A stretch of DNA of 64,000 nt from Streptomyces cavernicola (GCF_029968035.1 NZ_JASCIQ010000016.1:104801-168800); one strand, 5' to 3'. Numbered from the stretch's first letter, positions 32,967-41,436 are shown. The notes: a model not told the origin generated them from the letters alone. A program made the numbers and translations.

Positions 32967-34673
32967 TCACAGAGGCACGATGTCCGGCGCCCCCAACCTC
33001 GCGGCGTCGGCCGTCAGGTCGTCCGGCTGGCGCTGCGACTCCCGCTCGGCCTCGACCCGCTTCTCGTAGTGCTCGACCTCTCTGTCGATCTGGCTCGCGT
33101 CCCAGCCGAGGACCTTCGCCATGAGCTCCGCGCACTCCCGCGCGCTGCGCGTGCCCCGGTCGAAGGTCTCGATGGAGATGCGCGTACGCCGGGTCAGGAC
33201 GTCGTCCAGATGCCGGGCGCCCTCGTGCGAAGCGGCGTAGACGATCTCGGCGCGCAGGTAGTCGTCGGCGTACTGCAGCGGTTCGCCGAGTGACGGGTCG
33301 TCTGCGATGAGTTCGAGCAGTTCCTCGGTCAGCGATCCGTACCGGTCCAACAGGTGCTCCACGCGCACCACATGGAGTCCGGTGCGGGCGGCGATGCGGG
33401 CGCGGGCGTTCCACAGCGCCTTGTACCCCTCGGCGCCGATGAGCGGGATGTCCTCGGTGACGCAGTCGGCGACGCGCTGGTCGAGCCCGTGCACCGCCTC
33501 GTCGACGGCGTCCTTGGCCATGACGCGGTACGTCGTGTACTTGCCGCCGGCGACGACGACGAGCCCGGGGACCGGGTGGGCGACGGTGTGCTCGCGGGAC
33601 AGCTTGCTGGTGGCGTCCGACTCCCCGGCGAGCAGCGGCCTGAGCCCCGCGTACACGCCCTGCACGTCGTCCCGGGTGAGGGGCAGTGCGAGCACCGAGT
33701 TCACGTGCTCCAACAGATAGTCGATGTCCGCACTGGAGGCGGCCGGATGGGCCTTGTCGAGGTCCCAGTCGGTGTCGGTGGTGCCGATGATCCAGTGCCG
33801 GCCCCACGGGATGACGAAGAGGACGGATTTCTCGGTACGCAGGATCAGCCCGGTCGTCGAGTTGATGCGGTCCTTGGGGACGACCAGGTGGATGCCCTTG
33901 GAGGCGCGGACGTGGAACTGGCCGCGCTCGCCGACCATGGCCTGGGTGTCGTCGGTCCAGACTCCGGTGGCGTTGACGATCTGACGGGCCCTGATCTCGT
34001 ACTCCCCGCCTGCCTCGACGTCCTCCACGCGCGCGCCCACGACGCGTTCGCCCTCGCGCAGGAAGCCGGTGACGCGGGCCCGGTTGGCGACCTTGGCGCC
34101 GTAGGCCGCGGCGGTGCGGACCATCATCGCGACGTAACGGGCGTCGTCCATCTGGGCGTCGTAGTACTGCATGGCGCCGACCAGGGCGTCCTTCTGCAGG
34201 CAGGGTGCGACGCGCAGGGCGCGGCGGCGGCTGAGGTGGCGGTGCATGGGCAGGCCGCGTCCGTGGCCGCGTGACATCGACATGGCGTCGTAGAGGGCGA
34301 CGCCGGATCCGGCGTAGAGCCGCTCCCAGCCCTTGTGTTGCAGCGGGTAGAGGAACGGGACGGGTTTGACGAGGTGCGGGGCGATGCGTTCGAGCAGGAG
34401 TCCGCGTTCCTTCAGTGCCTCACGCACCAGTGCGAAGTCGAGCATCTCCAGATAGCGCAGGCCGCCGTGGATGAGCTTGCTCGACCGGCTGGACGTGCCC
34501 GAAGCCCAGTCTCTGGCTTCGACGAGGCCGGTGGAGAGGCCTCGTGTGACGGAGTCGAGTGCGGTGCCGGCGCCGACCACGCCCGCGCCGACGACGAGCA
34601 CGTCCAGTTCCCGTTCGGCCATGGCCGCGAGTGCTTCGGCCCGCTCTGCCGGTCCCAGTGTCGCTGTCCTCAC
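32967..34673 (-). CDS. glpD: FAD-dependent glycerol-3-phosphate dehydrogenase
   Basis: The protein has 568 residues; GTG 34673 has GGGAGG five bases upstream, so the ATG-like start 75 bp earlier is not used. The FAD motif is VLVVGAGVVGAGTALDSVTR. The family signature ARDWASGTSSRSSKLIHGGL follows. Later blocks GRHWIIGTTDTDWD, VAGGKYTTYRVMAKDAV and the C-terminal capping domain with DDPSLGEPL complete the family. It oxidises glycerol-3-phosphate to DHAP and passes electrons to the quinone pool at the membrane. It is monocistronic and divergent from the nucleotide-sugar dehydrogenase; the shared gap holds DnaA-box-like sequences. Confidence 0.95.
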   Translation of the reverse strand: MRTATLGPAERAEALAAMAERELDVLVVGAGVVGAGTALDSVTRGLSTGLVEARDWASGTSSRSSKLIHGGLRYLEMLDFALVREALKERGLLLERIAPHLVKPVPFLYPLQHKGWERLYAGSGVALYDAMSMSRGHGRGLPMHRHLSRRRALRVAPCLQKDALVGAMQYYDAQMDDARYVAMMVRTAAAYGAKVANRARVTGFLREGERVVGARVEDVEAGGEYEIRARQIVNATGVWTDDTQAMVGERGQFHVRASKGIHLVVPKDRINSTTGLILRTEKSVLFVIPWGRHWIIGTTDTDWDLDKAHPAASSADIDYLLEHVNSVLALPLTRDDVQGVYAGLRPLLAGESDATSKLSREHTVAHPVPGLVVVAGGKYTTYRVMAKDAVDEAVHGLDQRVADCVTEDIPLIGAEGYKALWNARARIAARTGLHVVRVEHLLDRYGSLTEELLELIADDPSLGEPLQYADDYLRAEIVYAASHEGARHLDDVLTRRTRISIETFDRGTRSARECAELMAKVLGWDASQIDREVEHYEKRVEAERESQRQPDDLTADAARLGAPDIVPL

Positions 34674-34752
34674 TGCTGCCTCCCGTCTCGCCCCCGTGTG
34701 GTCGGGCTCACAACGTCGATTCTGTCCGTAGTCGCGGACTTCAGCCACCGCC

Positions 34753-34846
34753 TGTGGACAACACTCCGAAGTCCGTCGCCGAGCAATACCGCAGAACGGT
34801 CATATTTACTCCTAACCTGACATTGCGCTGGTCCACTCTGTCCACA
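34753..34846. promoter_or_regulatory. DnaA-box-like pair in glpD divergent region
   Basis: The complement of 34753-34761 is TTGTCCACA, the preferred Streptomyces DnaA box. CTGTCCACA at 34838-34846 fits the looser consensus YY(G/A/C)TCCACA, in the opposite orientation 77 bp away. An AT-rich tract GTCATATTTACTCCTAAC (34799-34816) lies between them. There is no replication gene nearby. Confidence 0.5.
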
Positions 34847-34896
34847 GGGCTTGCGCGCTCCTCCCGTTCCGGCTATTGGGAAGGACGGCCCACGCC

Positions 34897-36156
34897 ATGC
34901 CCGCAGATCTCGCCGTCATCGGACTCGGACATCTCGGCCTGCCCCTCGCCCAGGCCGCCGTCGCGTCCGGGATCGAGACCATCGCCTACGACCCGCGGCT
35001 CAGCGCCGACCTCGCCGCGGGCCGACTGCCCGCCGACGAGGGCACCCTGACCGCGGCCGACCTGCGCCGGATGCTCGCGGGCGGCTTCCGGCCGACCTCG
35101 AACCCGGTGGAACTCGGCCGCGTGCGCACCGCCGTGATCTGCGCACCGACCCCGCTCGGCGCCGACGGTTCGCTCGACCTCGGCCAGGTCGCCGACGCGG
35201 CCCGCGACCTCGCGGCCCGGCTCCGCCCGCACACCACGGTGATCCTGGAGTCCCCCGCGTACCCCGGAACGACGGACGAACTCGTGCGCCCGCTCCTGGA
35301 GAAGGGCTCGGGGATGCGCGCGGGACGGGACTTCCACCTCGCGTACTCGCCCGGCCGCCTCGACCCCGGCAGCCGCACCCACGGCTATGCCAACACCCCG
35401 AAGGTCATCGGCGGCCTCACCCCGGCCTGCACCGAGTCGGCCGCCGCGTTCTACAACCGCCTCACCGACAAGGTCGTACGCGCGCGTGGCCCCCGCGAGG
35501 CGGAGACGGTGCAGCTCCTGGAGACGAACTACCGGCACGTCAACATCGCCCTGGTCAACGAAATGGCCGTCCTCTGCCACGACTTGGGCGTCGACCTGTG
35601 GGACGTCATCCGCTGCGCCGAGACCAAGCCCTTCGGCTTCCAGGCCTTCCGTCCGGGCCCCGGAGTCGGCGGCCACGGCATCCCCCTCGACCCCAACTAC
35701 CTGCCGCACCACAGCCGTACGCCCGGCCACCCGCTGCGCATGGTCGGCCTCGCCCAGGAGATCAACCACCGCATGCCGCAGTACGTGATCCAGCGCGCGG
35801 CCACCCTCCTCAACGAGCACGGCAAGTCCGCACGCGCCGCGCGTGTGCTGCTTCTCGGCGTCACCTACAAGCCCGACCTCGCCGACCAACAGGGCTCCCC
35901 CGCCCACGAGATCGCCACCCGCCTGATGGAGCTGGGCGCCGCCATCAGCTACCACGACCCGTACGTCCCGCACTGGAACGTCCTCGGCCACCCCGTCCCC
36001 CGCGCCGACTCGCTCTACGAGGCGGCCGCCGACGCCGACCTGACGATCCTGCTCCAGCCGCACCGCACGTACGACCTGCAGAGCCTGTCGGTGAAGGCCC
36101 AGTTGCTGCTCGACACCCGCGGCGCCACCCCCATCGGCGCCGCCCACCGCCTCTGA
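34897..36156 (+). CDS. Nucleotide-sugar (UDP-ManNAc/UDP-glucose type) dehydrogenase-like protein, catalytic Cys missing
   Basis: The 419-residue protein starts at ATG 34897 (MPADLAVIG). A Rossmann motif GLGHLGLPLAQAAVASG, the TPxxxxxxxD segment (APTPLGADGSLDL), and ESPAYPGTTDELV match UDP-glucose/ManNAc dehydrogenases. The middle helix LLETNYRHVNIALVNEMAVL and the C-terminal VLLLGVTYKPDLADQQGSPA also match. The active-site motif is normally GxGGxC(I/F)P; here it is GPGVGGHGIPLDP with Gly261 at the Cys position, so the two-step thiohemiacetal chemistry should not work. It may have a different role or oxidise only to the aldehyde level. It is convergent with guaB3. Confidence 0.85.
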   Translation: MPADLAVIGLGHLGLPLAQAAVASGIETIAYDPRLSADLAAGRLPADEGTLTAADLRRMLAGGFRPTSNPVELGRVRTAVICAPTPLGADGSLDLGQVADAARDLAARLRPHTTVILESPAYPGTTDELVRPLLEKGSGMRAGRDFHLAYSPGRLDPGSRTHGYANTPKVIGGLTPACTESAAAFYNRLTDKVVRARGPREAETVQLLETNYRHVNIALVNEMAVLCHDLGVDLWDVIRCAETKPFGFQAFRPGPGVGGHGIPLDPNYLPHHSRTPGHPLRMVGLAQEINHRMPQYVIQRAATLLNEHGKSARAARVLLLGVTYKPDLADQQGSPAHEIATRLMELGAAISYHDPYVPHWNVLGHPVPRADSLYEAAADADLTILLQPHRTYDLQSLSVKAQLLLDTRGATPIGAAHRL

Positions 36157-36191
36157 CGAAAGACGAAAGACGAAAGACGAAAGACGAAAAC
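36155..36191. repeat. Five GACGAAA(A) tandem repeats
   Basis: Five 7- to 8-bp units begin within the stop codon of the nucleotide-sugar dehydrogenase gene and continue to the terminator. The block is A-rich against the local GC content and purine-only on the plus strand except for the C. Confidence 0.8.
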
Positions 36192-36195
36192 AGTC

Positions 36196-36251
36196 ACTAC
36201 AGAAGAAGGGCCGTACCGCTCGCGAGCGGTACGGCCCTTCTTCTGTAGTGC
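36196..36251. terminator. 28-bp perfect palindromic terminator
   Basis: Arms 36196-36223 and 36224-36251 are exact reverse complements with no spacer, so the loop forms only by breaking central pairs. It lies between convergent genes (stops at 36156 and 36258) and ends both transcripts. Confidence 0.85.
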
Positions 36252-36257
36252 AGGTTT

Positions 36258-37382
36258 TCAGCGGCGGTGCACCGAGTCGGCGACGGTGACCTCGACCCGC
36301 TGGAACTCCTTGAGCTCGCTGTACCCGGTCGTGGCCATCGAGCGGCGCAGGGCGCCGAAGAAGTTCATCGAACCGTCGGGCGAGTGCGAGGGGCCGGTGA
36401 GGATCTCCTCGGTCGTGCCGACCGTGCCCAGGTCGACCTTCTTGCCGCGCGGCACGTCCTCGTGCACGGCCTCCATGCCCCAGTGGTAGCCCTTGCCGGG
36501 CGCGTCCGTAGCACGGGCCAGCGGGGAGCCCATCATCACCGAGTCGGCACCGCACGCGATGGCCTTCGGCAGGTCGCCGGACCAGCCCACGCCACCGTCG
36601 GCGATGACGTGGACGTACCGGCCGCCGGACTCGTCCATGTAGTCCCGGCGCGCGGCCGCGACGTCGGCCACCGCGGTCGCCATCGGGACCTGGATGCCGA
36701 GGACGTTGCGCGTGGTGTGCGCGGCGCCACCGCCGAAGCCGACGAGGACACCCGCGGCGCCGGTGCGCATGAGGTGCAGAGCCGCGGTGTACGTGGCGCA
36801 GCCGCCGACGATCACCGGGACGTCCAGCTCGTAGATGAACTGCTTGAGGTTCAGCGGCTCGGCGGCGCCCGACACGTGCTCGGCGGACACCGTCGTACCG
36901 CGGATCACGAAGATGTCGACGCCCGCGTCCACGACGGCCTTGGAGAACTGGGCCGTGCGCTGCGGCGACAGGGCGGCGGCGGTCACGACGCCGGAGTCGC
37001 GTACCTCCTTGATGCGCTGGCCGATCAGCTCTTCCTTGATCGGCGCGGCGTAGATCTCCTGGAGCCTGCGGGTCGCTGCCTCGGCGTCCAGCTCGGCGAT
37101 CTCGTCGAGCAGCGGCTGCGGGTCCTCGTAACGGGTCCAGAGGCCCTCGAGGTTGAGCACGCCCAGGCCGCCCAGCTCGCCGATGCGGATAGCCGTCTGC
37201 GGGGAGACGACCGAGTCCATGGGCGCCGCGAGGAACGGCAGCTCGAATCGGTAGGCGTCGATCTGCCAGGCGATCGAGACCTCCTTCGGGTCCCGCGTAC
37301 GCCGGCTCGGCACGATGGCGATGTCGTCGAACGCGTACGCCCTGCGGCCGCGCTTGCCGCGCCCGATCTCGATCTCAGTCAC
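36258..37382 (-). CDS. guaB3: GuaB3 family IMP dehydrogenase/GMP reductase-related protein
   Basis: The 374-residue protein starts at GTG 37382 (after AAAGG); a longer start at 37433 is possible. It is an IMPDH-fold barrel without CBS domains: RAYAFDDIAIVPSRRTRDP, LPFLAAPMDSVVSPQTA, GVLVGFGGGAAHTTRNVLGIQVPMATA and GGVGWSGDLPKAIACGADSVM. In IMPDH and GMP reductase the GSIC(T/S)TR loop holds the catalytic Cys; here the loop is AAHTTR with His222 in that place, as in M. tuberculosis GuaB3 from memory (where it also lacks Cys). The enzyme function is therefore uncertain. It is 118 bp downstream of guaB in the same orientation, so the two may be one operon. Confidence 0.9.
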   Translation of the reverse strand: MTEIEIGRGKRGRRAYAFDDIAIVPSRRTRDPKEVSIAWQIDAYRFELPFLAAPMDSVVSPQTAIRIGELGGLGVLNLEGLWTRYEDPQPLLDEIAELDAEAATRRLQEIYAAPIKEELIGQRIKEVRDSGVVTAAALSPQRTAQFSKAVVDAGVDIFVIRGTTVSAEHVSGAAEPLNLKQFIYELDVPVIVGGCATYTAALHLMRTGAAGVLVGFGGGAAHTTRNVLGIQVPMATAVADVAAARRDYMDESGGRYVHVIADGGVGWSGDLPKAIACGADSVMMGSPLARATDAPGKGYHWGMEAVHEDVPRGKKVDLGTVGTTEEILTGPSHSPDGSMNFFGALRRSMATTGYSELKEFQRVEVTVADSVHRR

Positions 37383-37500
37383 GTTGTGTGGCCTTTCCAC
37401 TCTCCGGTCTGCGTCTTCCAGTATCCCCGACACACATGCCGAGGCCCGCGGGCGTAGTACCCACGGGCCTCCAAGCGTGCTCCCCGTACGCGCCGAACGG

Positions 37501-39003
37501 TCAGCGGCGCGCGTAGTTGGGCGCCTCGACGGTCATCGCGATGTCATGCGGGTGGCTCTCCTTGAGCCCGGCCGAGGTGATCCGGACGAACCGGCCCTTG
37601 GCCTTGAGCTCCGGGATGTCGGCCGAGCCCACGTACCCCATGGAGGCGCGCAGGCCGCCGACGAGCTGGTGCGCGACCGAGGAGAGCGGGCCGCGGTAGG
37701 GCACCTGGCCCTCGATGCCCTCGGGCACGAGCTTGTCCTCGGACAGGACGTTGTCCTGGAAGTACCGGTCCTTGGAGAAGGAGCGGGCCTGGCCGCGCGA
37801 CTGCATGGCGCCGAGCGAGCCCATGCCGCGGTACGACTTGAACTGCTTGCCGTTGATGAAGACCATCTCGCCGGGCGACTCCTCGCAGCCCGCGAGCAGC
37901 GAGCCGAGCATCACCGTGTCGGCGCCGGCGGCGATCGCCTTGGCGATGTCGCCGGAGTACTGCAGGCCGCCGTCGCCGATGAGCGGGACGCCGGCGTCGT
38001 GGCACGCCTTGGCGGCCTCGTAGATCGCGGTGACCTGCGGCACGCCGATGCCGGCGACGACGCGGGTGGTGCAGATCGAGCCGGGGCCGACGCCGACCTT
38101 GACGCCGTCCACGCCGGCGTCGATCAGGGCCTGGGCACCTTCGCGGGTGGCGACGTTGCCGCCGACGATGTCGACGCGGATGTTGCTCTTCAGCTTGGCG
38201 ATCATGTCGAGGATGCCGCGGCTGTGGCCGTGCGCGCTGTCCACGACGAGGAAGTCGGCGCCGGCCTCGACGAGGGCCTGCGCCCGGTCGTACGCCTCGT
38301 CGCCGACGCCCACCGCGGCGCCGACGACCAGGCGGCCCTCGGAGTCCTTGGCGGCGTTGGGGTACTTCTCGGCCTTCACGAAGTCCTTGACCGTGATGAG
38401 GCCCTTGAGGATGCCGTTGTCGTCGACGAGCGGCAGCTTCTCGATCTTGTGGCGGCGAAGGAGCTCCATGGCGTCCTCGCCGGAGATGCCGACCTTGCCG
38501 GTGACCAGCGGCATCGGCGTCATGACCTCGCGGACCTGACGCGAGCGGTCCAGCTCGAAGGCCATGTCGCGGTTGGTGACGATGCCGAGGAGCTTGCCGG
38601 CGCCGTCGGTGACGGGCACGCCGCTGATGCGGAACTTGGCGCACAGCGCGTCGGCGTCACGCAGCGTCGCGTCCGGCGAGACCGTGATCGGGTCGGTCAC
38701 CATGCCGGACTCGGAGCGCTTCACCAGGTCGACCTGGTTGGCCTGGTCCTCGATGGAGAGGTTGCGGTGCAGCACGCCGGCGCCGCCCTGACGGGCCATG
38801 GCGATGGCCATGCGGGCCTCGGTGACCTTGTCCATCGCCGCGGAGAGCAGCGGGATGTTCACCGAGACGTTGCGCGAGACGCGCGAGGCGGTGCTGACCT
38901 TGTTCGGCAGCACTTCGGAGGCGCCCGGCAGTAGCAGGACGTCGTCGTATGTCAGCCCGAGCATCGCGAATTTCTCGGGTGCTCCGTCGACGTGGTCACT
39001 CAT
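37501..39003 (-). CDS. guaB: Inosine-5'-monophosphate dehydrogenase
   Basis: The protein has 500 residues; ATG 39003 (MSDHVDGAPEKF). An upstream in-frame start at 39069 is less likely. The barrel domain has YDDVLLLPGASEVLP and the catalytic loop GPGSICTTRVVAGIGVPQ with Cys311; the CBS subdomain pair (about residues 100-220) is intact (ISPDATLRDADALC... GKLLGIVTNRDMAF). It oxidises IMP to XMP with NAD+, the rate-limiting step of GTP synthesis, upstream of guaA. GTP level is a developmental signal in streptomycetes. In many Streptomyces it lies next to shbA and bldM, as here. Confidence 0.97.
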   Translation of the reverse strand: MSDHVDGAPEKFAMLGLTYDDVLLLPGASEVLPNKVSTASRVSRNVSVNIPLLSAAMDKVTEARMAIAMARQGGAGVLHRNLSIEDQANQVDLVKRSESGMVTDPITVSPDATLRDADALCAKFRISGVPVTDGAGKLLGIVTNRDMAFELDRSRQVREVMTPMPLVTGKVGISGEDAMELLRRHKIEKLPLVDDNGILKGLITVKDFVKAEKYPNAAKDSEGRLVVGAAVGVGDEAYDRAQALVEAGADFLVVDSAHGHSRGILDMIAKLKSNIRVDIVGGNVATREGAQALIDAGVDGVKVGVGPGSICTTRVVAGIGVPQVTAIYEAAKACHDAGVPLIGDGGLQYSGDIAKAIAAGADTVMLGSLLAGCEESPGEMVFINGKQFKSYRGMGSLGAMQSRGQARSFSKDRYFQDNVLSEDKLVPEGIEGQVPYRGPLSSVAHQLVGGLRASMGYVGSADIPELKAKGRFVRITSAGLKESHPHDIAMTVEAPNYARR

Positions 39004-39166
39004 GACACCTTCCCCAATGCTCTTGCCAGGCGCGGACCACCATGCTAACGGCCCGCAGGGGCACTTCATTCCACGATCGCATCACAGTGGACGACGATCA
39101 TCGTGCGTTCCTACGAGGAGTCCGATTGGAGGAGCGCCTGCCTCACTTGCTCCCTGAGCGACTGCC

Positions 39167-39844
39167 TCACTGCTCCGCGAGCGCCCGCAACCGGCTCAAC
39201 GCCCGGTGCTGCGCGACCCGGACCGCGCCGGGCGACATTCCCAGCATCTGGCCGGTCTCCTCGGCGGTGAGCCCGACGGCGATCCGGAGCAGCAGCAGTT
39301 CGCGCTGGTTCTCCGGAAGGCTGGCGAGGAGCTTCTTGGCCCACTCGGCATCGCTGCTGAGCAGCGCACGCTCCTCGGGGCCGAGGGAGTCGTCGGGCCG
39401 CTCGGGCATCTCGTCGGACGGCACGGCCGTCGAGCCCGGGTGGCGCATCGCGGCGCGCTGCAGGTCGGCGACCTTGTGCCCGGCGATGGCGAAGACGAAG
39501 GCCTCGAAGGGGCGCCCCGTGTCGCGATAGCGCGGCAGCGCCAGGAGCACGGCGACGCACACTTCCTGCGCGAGGTCCTCCACGAAGTGCCGAGCGTCAC
39601 CCGGCAGTCGGGAGAGCCGCGTGCGGCAGTAGCGCAGTGCGAGGGGGTGCACGCGGGCCAGGAGATCGTGCGTGGCCTGCTCGTCACCCTCGACCGCGCG
39701 TCGTACGAGTGCACCGATGGCCCCTTGGGCAGCAGCAGCCTCGTCGTCACGCATCGGTCCATGGTGCCTCGGCGTCTGCCGATCCGTGGCACCGCGTCCG
39801 TAGTTGTGCACCGAAGCGTTATGAGCAGGCGCGCCGGAACTCAT
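39167..39844 (-). CDS. shbA: ECF-like sigma factor ShbA
   Basis: The 225-residue form starts at ATG 39844 (MSSGAPAHNAS); starts at 39895 and 39754 (MRDDEAAAAQG, 195 residues) are alternatives. The sigma-2 region reads LALRYCRTRLSRLPGDARHFVEDLAQEVCVAVLL and region 4 LPENQRELLLLRIAVGLTAEETGQMLGMSPGAVRV. Locus position (guaB-shbA-bldM-whiD) and sequence match ShbA, shown in S. griseus to drive the principal sigma gene hrdB (family knowledge). The last codons and stop are partly duplicated downstream (39138-39183). Confidence 0.88.
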   Translation of the reverse strand: MSSGAPAHNASVHNYGRGATDRQTPRHHGPMRDDEAAAAQGAIGALVRRAVEGDEQATHDLLARVHPLALRYCRTRLSRLPGDARHFVEDLAQEVCVAVLLALPRYRDTGRPFEAFVFAIAGHKVADLQRAAMRHPGSTAVPSDEMPERPDDSLGPEERALLSSDAEWAKKLLASLPENQRELLLLRIAVGLTAEETGQMLGMSPGAVRVAQHRALSRLRALAEQ

Positions 39845-40034
39845 CTCCTGCGCCCTCCCCTCCCGCTCGATCGAATCGTCCCCGAGGAACTCCACACCTC
39901 AAGGATGCGGCATCGCGCGGGAAACGAGGGACGGCGCGGTCCGAGCCGTCCAAGTCGCAGGTCGTGAGGCGTCCCGTCCGCGCGCTGGCGGACGGGACGC
40001 GCCGACGACACGGAACCCGCGCGGCGGCGCACTT

Positions 40035-40646
40035 CTAGCGGACCAGGCCCCAGCGGAAGCCGAGCGCCACGGCGTGCGCACGGTCCGAGGCGCCGAGCTT
40101 CTTGAACAGTCTGCGCGCGTGTGTCTTGACCGTGTCCTCGGAGAGGAAGAGCTCGCGGCCGATCTCGGCGTTGGAGCGGCCGTGGCTCATGCCTTCGAGG
40201 ACCTGGATCTCACGCGCCGTGAGCGTCGGCGCGGCGCCCATCTCGGCGGAGCGGAGCCGACGCGGGGCGAGCCGCCAGGTCGGGTCGGCGAGGGCCTGCG
40301 TGACGGTCGCGCGCAGCTCGGCGCGCGAGGCGTCCTTGTGCAGATAGCCGCGGGCGCCGGCGGCGACCGCGAGCGCGACGCCGTCGAGATCCTCGGCGAC
40401 GGTCAGCATGATGATCCGGGCGCCGGGGTCCGCCGAGAGCAGCCGGCGCACGGTCTCGACGCCGCCCAGACCGGGCATGCGTACGTCCATCAGAATCAGG
40501 TCCGAGCGGTCGGCGCCCCAGCGGCGGAGGACTTCCTCGCCGTTGGCCGCCGTCGTCACGCGCTCTACGCCGGGCACGGTCGCCACCGCGCGTCGGAGCG
40601 CCTCTCGGGCAAGCGGGGAGTCGTCGCAGACGAGGACGGAAGTCAT
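40035..40646 (-). CDS. bldM: Atypical response regulator BldM
   Basis: The protein has 203 residues, equal to known BldM. The receiver domain shows Asp8/Asp9 (VCDDSPLA) and Asp54 (LILMDVRMPG); known BldM does not need phosphorylation in vivo. The LuxR-type helix-turn-helix reads LTAREIQVLEGMSHGRSNAE, then DTVKTHARRLFKKLGASDRAH. It controls aerial hyphae genes, as homodimer on one promoter class and as heterodimer with WhiI on later promoters (family knowledge). A CGTAAC on the minus strand at 40701-40706 fits an ECF -35 such as that used by sigma-BldN. Confidence 0.95.
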   Translation of the reverse strand: MTSVLVCDDSPLAREALRRAVATVPGVERVTTAANGEEVLRRWGADRSDLILMDVRMPGLGGVETVRRLLSADPGARIIMLTVAEDLDGVALAVAAGARGYLHKDASRAELRATVTQALADPTWRLAPRRLRSAEMGAAPTLTAREIQVLEGMSHGRSNAEIGRELFLSEDTVKTHARRLFKKLGASDRAHAVALGFRWGLVR

Positions 40647-41030
40647 GAATGTCCCCCGCGGCTCTCACAGCTGCTGCGCGTCACCTTGAGCCTCCAGGCT
40701 GTTACGAATCGTCACCTGTGCGATTGACGCCCTCGGACATCTGCCCGAGCGCTTCTGTTTTCAACCGCCTCGACCTCTCAACGATGGTCACTCGAAAGAG
40801 TTACGGGTCGGTGAGCCTTCTTCAGCACTCTACGTGAGGGCTCGGACACAGCACAGCTACCGCAGGTCACCGAAGATTTCGCTCAAGCGATGCCCCATTT
40901 AGCGGCTTTTCTTCCCTTTTCCTGGTGTCTGTGACTAGATTCGCCATGAGTCATATTTTCATCTACTCGGACAGTAGATGTACGGTCATGGGTCCAGAAT
41001 CCGCTCGACACAGGTTGCAAGGGGCAAGCA
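40647..41030. other. bldM-whiD divergent intergenic region
   Basis: The 384-bp gap holds both promoters. Candidates are CGTAAC (minus strand of 40701-40706) for an ECF sigma at bldM and TAGATT (40936-40941) as a -10 for whiD. A 7-bp inverted repeat CATCTAC-N7-GTAGATG lies 60 bases upstream of whiD, near an AT-rich block (TCATATTTTCATC). No coding frame was accepted here. Confidence 0.5.
40701..40706 (-). promoter_or_regulatory. Candidate sigma-BldN-type -35 of bldM
   Basis: On the minus strand CGTAAC is followed after 16 bases by GTGACG. Known bldM has a BldN-dependent promoter; the match is suggestive only. Confidence 0.35.
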
Positions 41031-41360
41031 ATGGCAGATTTCTCCCGCCTTCCCGGTCCGAACGCCGATCTGTGGGACTGGCAGCTCCTGGCAGCCTGCC
41101 GCGGGGTGGACAGCTCGCTGTTCTTCCATCCGGAGGGCGAACGGGGCGCCGCGCGAAGCGCACGTGAGAACTCGGCCAAGGAGGTCTGCATGCGCTGCCC
41201 GGTGCGCGCCCAGTGCGCCGCGCACGCGCTCGCCGTACGCGAGCCGTACGGCGTCTGGGGCGGGCTCACCGAGGACGAGCGCGAGGAGCTCATGGGGCGG
41301 GCGCGCAACCGCCTGGTCTCGGCGTCGGCGACGTCGAGTGCGGGTAGTTCGGTGAACTGA
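41031..41360 (+). CDS. whiD: WhiB-like iron-sulfur sporulation protein WhiD
   Basis: The protein has 109 residues; ATG 41031 follows AAGGGG. The four Cys that bind a [4Fe-4S] cluster are Cys23, Cys53, Cys56 and Cys62 (LAACRG, EVCMRCPVRAQC), and the GVWGG turn (YGVWGGLTEDERE) and basic C-terminus are in place. WhiD is needed for spore maturation in S. coelicolor, and Wbl proteins pair with the sigma factor HrdB region 4 (family knowledge). Residues 1-95 look nearly invariant compared with known WhiD, while the tail (SATSSAGSSVN) is variable. Confidence 0.95.
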   Translation: MADFSRLPGPNADLWDWQLLAACRGVDSSLFFHPEGERGAARSARENSAKEVCMRCPVRAQCAAHALAVREPYGVWGGLTEDEREELMGRARNRLVSASATSSAGSSVN

Positions 41361-41436
41361 CCCGAGCTCCGCGGAACAACAGGAGGAACGTTTCTTCGCA
41401 GGCCTCTCGGCTGTCACATCCGTCCCGACCGTCCCA

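Noticed and set aside
34753..34846. Origin of replication (oriC)
   Set aside because: Only two boxes and no dnaA, dnaN or rpmH nearby. The real Streptomyces oriC has many boxes.
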